This document shows, piece by piece, positions 11,240-20,819 of a DNA stretch of 64,000 nt (positions are counted from its first letter, which is position 1; each line of letters opens with the position of its first letter). The notes beneath the pieces are model-generated. The model had not been told where the DNA came from and did not search any database. It saw nothing but the letters and a program-made list of their open reading frames with translations. Source of the DNA: Branchipolynoe longqiensis (taxonomy: Eukaryota > Annelida > Polychaeta > Phyllodocida > Polynoidae); the NCBI GenBank assembly GCA_030323885.1, contig CM059186.1, forward strand, positions 148,615,810-148,679,809, read 5' to 3'. The position numbers and the translations under genes were made by a program.

Positions 11240-11405
11240 GTACCAAAACATTGTATCTGTCTGTATGCACAGTGTACGTTTACTGTTATGAAAACTTACG
11301 TGCTTTTCTTTTACACTGTACAGTTATCGCTTATTTACATGTCCGTTGTGTTGTGACATGTCTACTGTTATGTGATGGTAATATGTTTATATGTATAATC
11401 GTTCA

Positions 11406-11411
11406 AATAAA
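11406..11411 (+). promoter_or_regulatory. Poly(A) signal after transposase
   Basis: AATAAA about 170 bp downstream of the transposase stop, on the same strand. Confidence 0.5.
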
Positions 11412-11577
11412 CAATATCCGTTTTTAGATATCAAAACACAATTACATGTCTGTTCTATTCTTTCTATCCATAATTAAAGTAATCTAGTTAACACTACTTG
11501 TAATAAATTTACTCTCTTTTCATCAGAATTAAACTTTTGAAAGCATAACCACTGTTTTAATGTACATACAAAGAACA

Positions 11578-11785
11578 CAGGGAAAGAGAGGGAGAGAGAA
11601 AGAGACAGGGACAGAAAGGGGGAGAGGAAGGGGGGAAGGGAGAGAGGGGGAGAGAGAGAGACAGGGAGAGAGGAAGAGAGAGGGATAGAGGAAGAGAGAG
11701 GGGAAGAGAGAGGGAGAGGAAAAGAGGGGAAGAGAGAGGGGAAGAGAGGCGGAGAGGAGGAGAAAGGGGAAGAGAGGGTAGGGAC
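11578..11785. repeat. Purine-rich GGGAGAGA array
   Basis: About 200 bp of nearly pure purine on + (GAGAGAGGGAGAG variants) lies between the two Harbinger genes. The period is irregular. It is non-coding and might form triplex-like structure, which is inference only. Confidence 0.9.
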
Positions 11786-12057
11786 TTGTGTCCTTAATAT
11801 TAATATTAATAATAATTTTTCTTTATTTGCAATTATACTTTAATTGTACTTTAATTTATAACAATTATATTATGGCATGCCATTATTGAATGCGGACACA
11901 ACACTTCTAGTTTAAATATTTTTTTATTTACACATCTTGACACATATATACATACAAACATACAAAGATAAACAATACAACGTAAGATTTAAAAATACAA
12001 ACTATGACTACATATCTACATAGCTACAAATATACACATATTTACAACTATTTACAA

Positions 12058-12603
12058 TCACTTTTCTGTCATCCCGTTGGAGCCCGCCCCAGCTGGTGAC
12101 ATCGGGGCTGACGGGGGGAAGAGGTCCAAGTTGGAGACCCCCAACACTCCCAAGATCCCCGACAAGTTCAAAAGTCTGTCGGATGTCGGGCTGGCCGACT
12201 CTGACAAAGTTCCTGAGGTGGGGGCGACTCGTGTCGGCGTTGAACTCACCACGGCACCGTAAGTCGACGGCCAGCCCACACCGACAGTGGCAGCATCACC
12301 TGGGCGAACAACGACTCCTGGAGGGCCCCTGGTGTGGCCCGCCATGCCGAGTGTCCGTATTGCAGCAGGCGGCTGCGCCATCGCCACAGACGGCCGCGGC
12401 ACCAACTGAGGCTGAGGCGGGAGCGGCTCATGATGGTTGTGGAGCGGCTGTATGGTCAGAGGTTGAGGCAGAGATTGAGGCTGAGGCTGAGGCTGATGCT
12501 GAGGCTGATGCTGAGGCTGAGGCTGAGGCTGATGCTGAGGCTGAGGCTGATGTTGAGGCTGCGGCTGAGGGTGAGGCTGAGGCTGAACATGTGGCTGCGC
12601 CAT
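12058..12603 (-). CDS. Gln/Pro-rich open frame following the MADF gene stop
   Basis: This 181-codon frame starts with ATG three bases after the TGA that ends the MADF gene and lies in the same reading frame (CAA TGA TAC ATG). It begins with a PQPQPQHQ repeat encoded by hexamer arrays and continues without motifs I recognise. A reverse-strand AATAAA lies at about 11924-11929, downstream of its stop. The simplest reading is that the MADF protein once extended through it and was cut by a nonsense change. An alternative is that the frame is open only because of repeat composition. I cannot show it is translated. Confidence 0.35.
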   Translation of the reverse strand: MAQPHVQPQPHPQPQPQHQPQPQHQPQPQPQHQPQHQPQPQPQSLPQPLTIQPLHNHHEPLPPQPQLVPRPSVAMAQPPAAIRTLGMAGHTRGPPGVVVRPGDAATVGVGWPSTYGAVVSSTPTRVAPTSGTLSESASPTSDRLLNLSGILGVLGVSNLDLFPPSAPMSPAGAGSNGMTEK

Positions 12604-12606
12604 GTA

Positions 12607-14174
12607 TCATTGCACATACTCCTGTGTCTGCGACGCCCAGGGTGATGCCGGTGGTGGCTGGTGAGTCCACTGGTGGGGTTGTGGCTGGTACAAGTGACTT
12701 GTCGATGGCGCGCAAACCACAGGAGCCGGTGCAGCCACAGGAGCCGGTGCAGCCACAGGAGCCACCACAGCCACAGGAGCCTGAATGCCTTGTTGCCGTT
12801 GGCAATCCTCCTCCAACCCCTCCAACAAGATCCGGTTGATCGCCGCCCGTGTCTCGACAAACTGCTCCTCCGGCATGGTCATGAGCATGTCACGGACATA
12901 GTTGGCAAAGGCGGCGTGCTGTGTCATCGCTGGAGTAGGAGGCGGCTGCATGACCTTGAGCATGTCCCCAGACTCGTCGAACCTCTTCTGGATGGCAGCG
13001 AGGAGCTTCACGTCATCTTGAGCTGAGCGCTTCCCCTTCCCCTTTCCCCGCTCTCGGACTGGATCAGGAGGAGTGGCGGTAAGGTCGTCCTCCATCCCCA
13101 CATCCAGATCCATGCCGACATTCTCCTCGATGCCGACATCGCGCTGCGCAGCTTCTAAAGCACAAATATTTAACAATAAATGATTAATATGATTTATAAA
13201 GATTCATTACGTAAATATCATATATCGATTTCTCGAAATAACGATAACAACACAACAAGTCAACAATAAAGAACAACAAATATATAACATCAAACAATTT
13301 AGCAAGATTAATTACATAAATAACCTATATCGGTTTTTCGACTTCTCCAGAATATTCGGGGTTTTACGAGAATCCTAACACGCACACTGGTCAGAAAGAT
13401 AAAAGATTATGTACTTACAGTTCTGCAGGGCTCCGGGCGGTGACGGACGACGGACCGCAGGAAACCGAACTTCTGCATGATCCACTGCTCCCTCTCAGTC
13501 AGTTCCGGCGGTCCGTCTCCGCTCTTTTTTTTGTGGAGGCGCGTGTTGGTGTCCCAGAGCGACTTGAACCATTTCTGCAGATGGTCCGATGTCCTCCCCA
13601 ACAGCATTACCTGGTCCTCCCACATCTTCCCCTTCCTGTCCGAGAGGCGGTAGTCTGTCATCTTGACATTCCAGAAGACAGGATTCTCCTGCAGGAAGTC
13701 CAGCATCTGGTCCTCCTCGAAGAGCGTCAGAGAACAATCACTCTTCTTGGCCCTCCTTCTCTTGGCAGAGGAGAGGCCAAAGATACTGGTGGATGCTGAG
13801 GCGGAGGTGGTGGAGGCGACGGACGACGCGCGTGAGCTGCCCTGAGAAGCAGGAGATGGAGAGCTGGAGCGGGGCCGCCACTGGCGCGTCGTCTGCGTCT
13901 CCACTTCCATCTCCATCTCTTCCGGTGCAGAGTGGTGTTGTGGAGAGTGGTGTTGTGGAGAGTGGTGTTGTGGAGAGTAGTGATGTGGAGAGTGGTGTTG
14001 TGGAGAGTGGTGAGGTGAGGAGGCAGGTGAGGAGACTGGTGATGGTGTAGATGGTGAAGTAGGCATAGTCTGCCTCTTCCTGCCTCTCCCACAGCCTTGT
14101 CCTCCTCCAGTGAGAGCAGCTCTGGAGGCTGGTGTAGTAGCAGCAGCAGCAGTGGCGTTCTTCTGAGGTGGCAT
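12607..14174 (-). CDS. Harbinger-encoded MADF/Myb-like DNA-binding protein, two exons
   Basis: Partner protein of PIF/Harbinger transposases, thought to bind element ends and help bring the transposase to the nucleus. Exon 1 runs from ATG 14174 to 13419 (donor GTAAGT); exon 2 probably runs from 13143 to 12607. The only acceptor that keeps both frames is the AG just before 13143, but the better pyrimidine tract is 11 bp upstream, so this junction is tentative. Domain order: low-complexity N-terminus with (QHHSP)n repeats from 13925-14010, a basic AKRRRAKK string, a MADF-like domain (FEEDQMLDFLQENPVFW, WEDQVMLLGRT, LQKWFKSLWDTNTRL), a KGKGKRSAQDD linker, and a C-terminal ALEAAQ... FANYVRDMLMTMPEEQF region. 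About 430 residues. Start chosen for the TATA box 36-43 bp upstream. Confidence 0.78.
13925..14010 (-). repeat. 15-bp coding tandem repeat (QHHSP)n
   Basis: Units of GTGGAGAGTGGTGTT on + encode His/Ser/Pro/Gln pentads in the N-terminus of the MADF protein. Five to six units, nearly identical, so length variation between alleles is likely. Confidence 0.85.
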
Positions 14175-14209
14175 GCTGGTAGAGTGTGGAGAAACCAAAA
14201 TCTCCAGGG

Positions 14210-14217
14210 TATATATA
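14210..14217 (-). promoter_or_regulatory. TATA box of the MADF gene
   Basis: A self-complementary TATATATA lies 36-43 bp upstream of the MADF start on the reverse strand, just inside the right subterminal GCATAGGT array. Confidence 0.6.
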
Positions 14218-14659
14218 CCCTGACGGCGGACCGAACACGTGACGCAACGCCGATAACATACGCCATCCCACGCTTTGCATACACTGCGCATAGGTTTCGC
14301 ATAGGTTTTGCATAGGTTGATATGCCAGGCATAGGTTGTGCATAGGTTATGCATATGCTGGACCTGCCAATCACAACCGTCAACCCACATCACAGTGCGC
14401 AGCATATAGGTTACTTATAGGTTTCGAATATGCTTCTGAAGACGCCGCGACCGCCCGCAGTGCAAAAATGTTGGCTTATCTCGACCTATAACGTCTTTCA
14501 TTTTATTGCGCCACATTACATATATGCCGCCGCCATACGTCATAATGTGACAGGCCCTTTAGATATTCAACAAACAATAAAATGGCAATGTCCCATACGG
14601 GCCCATCTGGCCGGTATTCTCAATCACCAACAAAATCCAACCAAATTTAACGAGTAAAA

Positions 14660-15032
14660 TTGGTTTGTTATATTAGGGTTTTATTTCCTGATCACATTGA
14701 ACGTCATATCAGAATGGATACCGACTTTAGACAGGTCACACTCATTGCAACTTCATAGTTTGCATTTTCCTGGGGGCTTACGTCCCAGCAACAGCTACGG
14801 TCATATCAGGACGATCCAGAGTTGGAACAATGTACACTGATGGCAACTATATAGGGTTGCTCCACTAGGGGACCAGGCCGCCAACATCATGACCCGATAT
14901 TCCACTCAGTCACATTATCCTAATACTTTCCAAATAAGTCATATTAATGCGGAATGCCATGCTAAGTCACAAAGAATATCAATTATGTAAGTCAATTGGT
15001 TTGACTTGGTCAGGTTTCAGTCCCATGACGTC
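14660..15032 (-). mobile_element. SINE-B copies (two, partial), second one split by gypsy copy 2
   Basis: Two reverse-strand SINE-B tails start near 14663 and 14768 (GTTTTATTTCCTGATCA- and GGCTTACGTCCCAGCAACA-like). The second continues through the body motif AGTCAATTGGTTTGACTTGG and stops at the gypsy target site ACGTC (15028-15032). Its head resumes at 19963. Confidence 0.75.
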
Positions 15033-15222
15033 TGTGAAAGTACAATGTCTGAACACTTTGGCTTCTGGATACTGAATGGTTTATTCACGCCCAGGGCTCG
15101 CTGAACCTGCCGGCTAAACTTTCCATGACGTCATCTCATTTGCATAATCCTTTGTCCAAACCTTTGCATCTCATTACCATATATTAACCACATGCCTATA
15201 TGTCTATTACGCATATATCACA
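15033..15222 (-). repeat. 3' LTR of gypsy copy 2
   Basis: 190 bp, TG...CA ends, with a 13-bp extra segment (around ACGCCCAGGGCTC) absent from the other LTR. Confidence 0.95.
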
Positions 15223-15231
15223 TCCCCCCCT
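15223..15231 (-). promoter_or_regulatory. Polypurine tract of gypsy copy 2
   Basis: On the reverse strand GAGGGGGGGA directly abuts the 3' LTR, the expected primer site for plus-strand DNA synthesis. Confidence 0.8.
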
Positions 15232-15466
15232 CAAAGTATTTCTGACACATGACATGTTTCAAAATAACCATCAACACACACCAACATACCAGTCAAAACG
15301 AATGCAACATCAACATATATGCGTACTTAACTGAAACACAAGTCCTAGCGAATGTCTGAGCGCACTATGCCACTGAAGTCCTTTAAATGTCCGGCCTTAT
15401 AGCCTCCATGTTACACATTGGCCATCACACAACACAGATCAAAACCGCAGCCGAAAAATAGACCTT

Positions 15467-15767
15467 GATGTGCGAAAAGGAAGAAAGCAAGGCGGATGTG
15501 GAGACAAGAGGCGTTTATTGGAACGCCTCAGAAAAAGGAATACAAGAAATGGAAGTAAGGAGGCTCATGAGGAGCAACAAGAACATAAGTACAATACACA
15601 ATGCAGGTAAGGAGGCTCATGAGGAGCAACAATAAGGGAGCAAAGTGATGATGTAAGGAGGCTCAGATGGAGCGGAGGTATACCTTAAGCTTAGAGAGTT
15701 CAGGGGAGGGGCGCCGAAGAGCCCTCCACCAAAACGGAGGAGAGGGCTCGAGGCGAGCATTACGACC
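15467..15767 (-). mobile_element. Short 301-bp relative of the gag-only DIRS-like element
   Basis: Read in reverse, it begins GGTCGTAATGC and ends CGCACATC, the same termini as the element at 38815-41705. After 11 bases of the A-region start it jumps to a diverged B region (GAGGGCTC, repeated GCTCCTCATGAGCCTCC, AATAAACGCCTC). It lies in the 3' non-coding part of gypsy copy 2, so it inserted there after that lineage arose or came with it. No target duplication is evident. Confidence 0.75.
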
Positions 15768-15817
15768 AATCCTACATGCACATGCTATACGTGTCTACAG
15801 CCAATCTAACTGACCCA

Positions 15818-17761
15818 CTACAGGTTTAACCTGCTCGCCTCCCTAATCAGCCGACCTGACCTCCTTAGATTAGCCTCACTGTTTACATTCGGCAACGACG
15901 CTGACCTACTTTGTGTCTGCCCGACTGGTTCGGGCCACCCCCCCACAGGCGCCCTTATAATCTGCATTCGATTTCTATACAACATATTACCTGACTCGTT
16001 CAAAATTTGATACTCTCTCCCCGAGATACCAGTCTGACCCAAAATAACCCCTTTCTTCCAATCCCCCGCATGATTTTTGTATTTTATCTTGTCCCCGACC
16101 TTCATAGGTTTGTGCGGCTTATCACACTTTTTGTCATGAAACGCTTTCTGGTTTTGCTGCCGCTTCTCTGTCTGCACTTTCTTTGGATTTTGCATTTCGG
16201 GCATCACCATTTCTTCCGCCATCGGCAACCTGCCCCTGAGCCTTCTGCTCATGAGCAGCAGAGCCGGCGATGCATTCAAGACAGGCAATGGAGTGTTACG
16301 ATAGTTCAGCAAAGCTAACTGAAAATCTGAACCAGTCTTCTCGCATTTCTTTAGCATGTCCTTTACCGTTTGCGCAAACCGTTCTACCTGACCATTACTG
16401 CGAGGATATTGTGGACTGGAATATACAGCCTTAAACCCATAATGCTATGCAAACTCCCTATACTCATGGCTCTTAAACTGCGGACCATTGTCCGATATAA
16501 CCTGACTAGGAATACCGTGCCTTGCAAAATTATCCTTCAACGCCTCAATGACTGTGACAGACGACGTATCGCCCAACAGCGTCACCTCTGGATATTTTGT
16601 GTAATAATCTACCGTTATCAGGTAACTTTTATGGTTTAACTCAAACAAGTTTGCACCTACTTTTACATATGGCTGACAGGCTATCGGGTGATTTATCAAT
16701 GGCTCACTATGCAAATTTTTCCGGTTGTTTTGGCAAGTGTCACACCGACTGACCTTATCCTCAATTTGTTTGTTCATATTAGGCCAAAACATACAGTCCC
16801 GCGCCAGCTGCTTGGACTTTGTCACACCCAAATGTGTTTCGTGTAACGCCTCAATCATTTCACCAGGGAGACCCAGAGGAACCACCACCCGATTGCCTTT
16901 CATGACCAAATTGTTGTCTACCGTTAACTCGTCTTTGTGTGGGATGTACTGTCTCAAACACGGCAGTGTCTGTATGCGTGTGGTGTCCCACCCATCTTCA
17001 ATGTGCGATATCAACAAGGACATGGATACATCCTTTTCATACTCTCTGACAATCTTACTCAACAAACTTGACGATTGAATGCCCACTGCGGCAATGCAGA
17101 ACGTGTCATCGAACAGGTTACCATGACCTACTTTGGCACTATGTGCCCTGGACAACATGTCTGCAAAAAACATCAAAGAACCCTTCACATGACATAGTTG
17201 AATATCGTAATTTTGCAACCGCATTCGCATTCTCTGCATCTTGGCCGAAACCTTATGAATTGGTTTCTGCATTAACGCCACTAACGGCTTGTGCTCCGTT
17301 TGAATTTGAACTTATTTGCCAAAGATATAGTCATGAAACCTCTGACATCCGAAACATATGGCGAGCATTTCTTTCTCAATAGTGGCATAGCCACACTGCG
17401 CTGAGTTAAGCGCACGAGATGCAAGTGCGATTGGCTTGTCATCCTGCATTAATACGGCACCCAGACCTGACTGACAAACATCGACTTGAATAACAATGGG
17501 TTTCTTGACATTGTAATACGACAACACAGGAGCAGTTCGTAACTTTTCTCTCAATTTATCAAACGCGCCCTGCTGTTTGACTTGCCAGTGCCACGCGACC
17601 TCCTTAGCGAGGAGCGTGCGTAGTGGTTTGGCAATCTCGGACATGTTGGGTATGAACTTGTGCACATATCCAACCATGCCCAGGAACCTTTGGACACCCT
17701 GTTTATCACGCGGCTCTGGCATGTCAACTATTGCTTGTATTCTGTCTGGATCAGGCTTCAC
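15818..17761 (-). pseudogene. Gypsy copy 2 RNase H and integrase
   Basis: From 17761 the frame encodes the RT connection and RNase H (VIQVDVCQSGLGAVL, IEKEMLAICFG). It is stopped by TAA near 17311, where copy 1 has an amino-acid codon, then resumes at 17281. The integrase has an HHCC zinc-binding region (HETHLGVTKSKQL then CDTCQNN) and core motifs TVDYYTKYPEV and ISDNGPQFKSHEY. A TAG near 16443 replaces the Gln seen in copy 1 (EFAQHYGF). The C-terminal part to 15818 holds YPRSNGQ-like, LALLNYRNTPLP and GVILGQTGISGREYQIL. Otherwise the reading is nearly continuous. Confidence 0.9.
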
Positions 17762-18878
17762 ACCCTGCTGGGTTGATGACCTACATACTTTACTGTAGTA
17801 TTACATAGCAAAGATTTTGTTTCGTTCAATTTAAGATTAACCGACCTAGCTCGGTCCAACACGGCTCTGAGCCGCTCATTGTGTTCCTCAACCATTGACC
17901 CATATAGCAAAATGTTGTCCGTGACTATCCCCATACCGGGTATATCGCCCATGACACGGTGCATTTCCTGAATAAAAATGTCACTGGCTGTTTTGATGCC
18001 AAAAGGCAGGCGGGTGTACCTGTACCGGCCCCACGGAGTATTAAATGTGCACAGACGCGAAGTTTCTTCATCTTATTCTATTTGCCAATACCCTGTCATT
18101 GCATCCAAAACTGAGAAATATTTCGCATCTGCCGTTTTGGCAATAATTTCGTCAATTGTCTTGGTAGGGAAAGGCCCTCACTTTATCGCCTTGTTCAACT
18201 TAGTCGGATCCAGACAAATCCTTATCTTATTTGTTTGTTTACAATAGTTATGGAGTTAACCCACTCGGTAGGTTCATCCTGCTCAACTATGACACCTAAC
18301 TCCACCATGCGATCAAGCTCACTACGTACTTTACTTTGAATAGCAAACGGTATCCAGCTAGGCGGATCAACAACAGGTTGTACAGATTTATCAACATGAA
18401 TGACAGCATTTGCCTTGATCAAACCCAACCCCTGAAACACATTTTTGTATTCGCTTACCAGCTTCTCCACCCAGGCGCTGGGACTGTTCGTCAGATTGGA
18501 AATGTTCGTCGGCACAGCACAGTGCACCTCATCCACCCGCGCCAGCAGGTTCAATGTCACACAAGCCTGCTTGCCCAAAATAGGCTGACAGTTCCACACC
18601 ACTTGGAACTTGAAGTCTCTGCCGTTCACGTCAAGCAATGCCTCACCGTCGGGAGTGATCCGATGACCCGAGAACGTCACCAACGAACACCTGGTGTTCG
18701 TCAGCCGCCCCGGAGCCACTCTGTCGAAGACGTACCTCAGCAGCACGTTCGCTTCCGACCCGGTGTCGAGCTTGAACTTGACAGGGCAACCGTTCACCCG
18801 GACGATCGCGTACCACAGCTCGGTGTCTTGCTCGGCACCACGGTCAACGGCACCGACAAACAGATCCGTTGTCAGCAC
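17758..18878 (-). pseudogene. Gypsy copy 2 protease and reverse transcriptase
   Basis: The protease active site KLDTGSEANVLL is near the start; RT begins with IVEQDEPTEWVNSITIV. A frameshift around 18222 interrupts the RT fingers and palm, and the fragment 17964-17758 carries the catalytic region. There the expected T/YxDD motif reads VTDNILLYG, so the second catalytic Asp is Asn. Copy 1 keeps VTDDILVY. The Asp-to-Asn change alone would abolish polymerisation. Confidence 0.9.
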
Positions 18879-18902
18879 ATTGACCTGTGCCGGATCCGGG
18901 TC

Positions 18903-19766
18903 TCACTCAGCATTGTGAGGGTTGGGCTCTTCAACAGTAACCTCATTGACTCTGCCAAGCCTGCTCCTGCAGACCTTACCGAAGTGCCTGATCTTCTTGC
19001 AGGCTATGCAAGCTTTGCCTTTCTCTGGGCAGACTCCCCGGCGGTGTTCGTATCCACAATTCTGACAGCGGATCTTGAACTCTCCTGCACCAGCACCGCC
19101 GGCATTCCAAGATGGCGATTTCCAAGATGGCGTCGCCGATGACCGAACCGCCGGTGCACCGGTACGCGCAGTAGCATAGTTCCTAAGAAAATCAATTTCC
19201 TTACTCCCAACATCTGATTTGGTGTCCTCCAACAGATCCGAACTGAACTCACTCATTTCACACATACTCACACAGTTTTCCAAAGTTAACTCAGTAGTTT
19301 GCAGCAGTTTGTTACGCAAATTCAGGTTCCGTACACCAGCCACTAACCGATCGCGCAACAGCGACTCCTCCACCGTACCATATTTGCAATCCTTCACCCT
19401 GTCTCGTAATGCTGTGATGTACATAGCCATATTTTCTGTAGCTTGATTATGCGTATTAAACTTGTATCTTGTTATAATCAGACTGCGCTTGCCTACACAA
19501 TATGTTCGAAATGCCTCCGTAAGTGGCCCAATCTTGTCTTGATCTCCGAGAGCGAAATCCATATAAGCGAAAATCTTCTGCGCTTCCTCGCCAGCAACAT
19601 GAAGAAAGATGCAGCATTGCACTCGTTCTGTCTTCATAACGACACCTGGAGCAGTAGCGTATATGTTGTATGCTCTGATCCATGTTTTCCAGTTCGATCT
19701 TGCGTTGTTGCTGAGAACAAGCTGACCAGGCGGCTGCAAACCCGGCAGTGTATTAGTGGGTGGCAT
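18903..19766 (-). CDS. Gypsy copy 2 gag
   Basis: A 287-residue frame starting MPPTNTLPGLQPPGQLVL 20 bp inside the PBS. Capsid-like motifs include WIRAYNIYATAPG, HNQATENM and ITALRDRVKDC. Two zinc knuckles follow, CQNCGYEHRRGVC and CIACKKIRHFGKVC, both with all Cys/His residues. The frame ends at a TGA after NPHNAE; the same frame continues into DPDPAQVN, which in copy 1 is joined directly to protease, so the stop is probably a nonsense change in a single gag-pol frame rather than a true gag end. Gag would bind and package element RNA. Confidence 0.85.
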   Translation of the reverse strand: MPPTNTLPGLQPPGQLVLSNNARSNWKTWIRAYNIYATAPGVVMKTERVQCCIFLHVAGEEAQKIFAYMDFALGDQDKIGPLTEAFRTYCVGKRSLIITRYKFNTHNQATENMAMYITALRDRVKDCKYGTVEESLLRDRLVAGVRNLNLRNKLLQTTELTLENCVSMCEMSEFSSDLLEDTKSDVGSKEIDFLRNYATARTGAPAVRSSATPSWKSPSWNAGGAGAGEFKIRCQNCGYEHRRGVCPEKGKACIACKKIRHFGKVCRSRLGRVNEVTVEEPNPHNAE

Positions 19767-19768
19767 TC

Positions 19769-19785
19769 TTCCTCATCTGACACCA
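19769..19785 (-). promoter_or_regulatory. Primer binding site of gypsy copy 2
   Basis: TGGTGTCAGATGAGGAA starts directly next to the 5' LTR. The first nine bases fit the 3' end of a tRNA ending CTGACACCA, as in many tRNA-Leu; the tRNA identity is inference. Confidence 0.75.
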
Positions 19786-19962
19786 TGTGAAAGTACAACG
19801 TCTGAACACTTTGACTTCTGGATACTGAATGGTTTATTCGCTGAACCTGCCGGCTAAACTTTCCATGACATCATCTCATTTGCATAATCCTTTGTCCAAA
19901 CCTTTGCATCGCATTACCATATATTAGCCACATCCCTATACGTCTATTACGCATATATCACA
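19786..19962 (-). repeat. 5' LTR of gypsy copy 2
   Basis: 177 bp, TGTGAAAG to ATATCACA, followed by the ACGTC target duplication. Confidence 0.95.
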
Positions 19963-20015
19963 ACGTCCAGCGAAGGAAGCCAGCCAGCACTTTTACCATT
20001 TAGGCGTTCCCATCC
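19963..20015 (-). repeat. Head of the SINE-B copy interrupted by gypsy copy 2
   Basis: Joined across the duplicated ACGTC to 15027, this gives a continuous SINE-B head-to-body sequence (tRNA-like AAATGGTAAAAGTGCTGGC on the reverse strand). The fit supports the insertion model. Confidence 0.55.
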
Positions 20016-20057
20016 AGTCAACTTTATAATGCAGTGCGGTGGTAGTGTGATGGCTAA

Positions 20058-20787
20058 AGGCCATGTCACATTACGACGCATCTCGCAAGCATGCGGCCAA
20101 TGCGTAAAATCACTTTTTTATGTTGAGAAGCGTCTAACTTTTCGGCACAGGGTGCAAAGTTGGATGTATACATACCGTATGCATAGCGTATGACCACCAG
20201 CATATGACCAGCGTATAGCTAATGTGCCTCCCATCGAAAAACGCTTGAATTACACTCACGGTACGTTCACAGAATGCCAGTGAACGTTATAAATGTTATT
20301 CGATCGGCAGAACTACGCCTCATACGTTACATACGTCAAGACACACTGGGGAAATGCCAAATGTACGTTAGACCTACGTTAGATGTACATAATCCATACG
20401 TTGTCAGTATGCACACTGTACATTCCACACACACTTTACATTCCCACTGCCTTTAACAGAGGTCAACGTAGTGCAATGTAGTGAACAACGTTTGTCTAAT
20501 GTACGTCTAAGGTACATTGATGTACGCCTAACGTATACATAACGTACAGCCGAAGTAAATTCCACACGTTGTCAAACTTTGTCGTACGTCAAAAGTTTTG
20601 TGCATGCACAAAATTTTGCTGACCCCTTGATGCACTACGCCGTATCTCGACAAACGTCGACATACTTTGATGTATACCAACGAGCGCCTAACGCACGCGT
20701 AACGCATAGCGACATATCTTGACGTAGCGGCTGAAAATCACATACATCGCATACATTGGCGCGATGCATCGTAATGTGACAGCCCCT
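20058..20787. mobile_element. Harbinger MITE, 730 bp, TAA target duplication
   Basis: The ends AGGCCATGTCACATTACGACG and CGTAATGTGACAGCCCCT (inverted) are flanked by TAA on both sides (20055-20057 and 20788-20790). The interior is rich in TACGTTA/CATACG words. No coding capacity. Confidence 0.9.
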
Positions 20788-20819
20788 TAAGTCAAATCCC
20801 TTTTCATTGGTTGACCTTA

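Larger units (their letters stand above)
9540..14558. mobile_element. PIF/Harbinger transposon, 5.0 kb, formerly autonomous
   Basis: Terminal repeats AGGGCCTGTCACA (left) and its inverse (right) are flanked by TAA and TTA. Both subterminal zones (9555-9960 and 14270-14430) are dense in GCATAGGT/GCATATGCC words. Inside are the two proteins typical of PIF/Harbinger: a DDE_4-type transposase on + (broken) and a MADF/Myb-like DNA-binding partner on - (apparently readable). The genes converge, each with a TATA box close to its own terminus. This is the best-defined autonomous-type transposon here and a plausible former source of transposase for short copies with related ends. Confidence 0.92.
15033..19962 (-). 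mobile_element. Ty3/gypsy LTR retrotransposon copy 2, structurally complete
   Basis: The LTRs at 15033-15222 and 19786-19962 begin TGTGAAAG and end ATATCACA. The 5-bp target duplication ACGTC is perfect on both sides (15028-15032 and 19963-19967). Inside the 5' LTR is a TGGTGTCAG primer site; inside the 3' LTR is a GAGGGGGGG polypurine tract. Coding order is gag, protease, RT, RNase H, integrase. The LTRs differ by a 13-bp insertion in the left one and several substitutions, and the coding region has nonsense changes, so it is an old but well-preserved copy. Confidence 0.95.

Noticed and set aside
12096..12839. 247-codon frame rich in Glu/Ala on the + strand
   Set aside because: Antisense of the MADF gene and its Gln/Pro-rich tail; the hexamer repeat keeps several frames open.
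18336..19142. 268-codon + strand frame across gypsy copy 2
   Set aside because: Antisense shadow of protease and gag, which carry clear motifs on the other strand.
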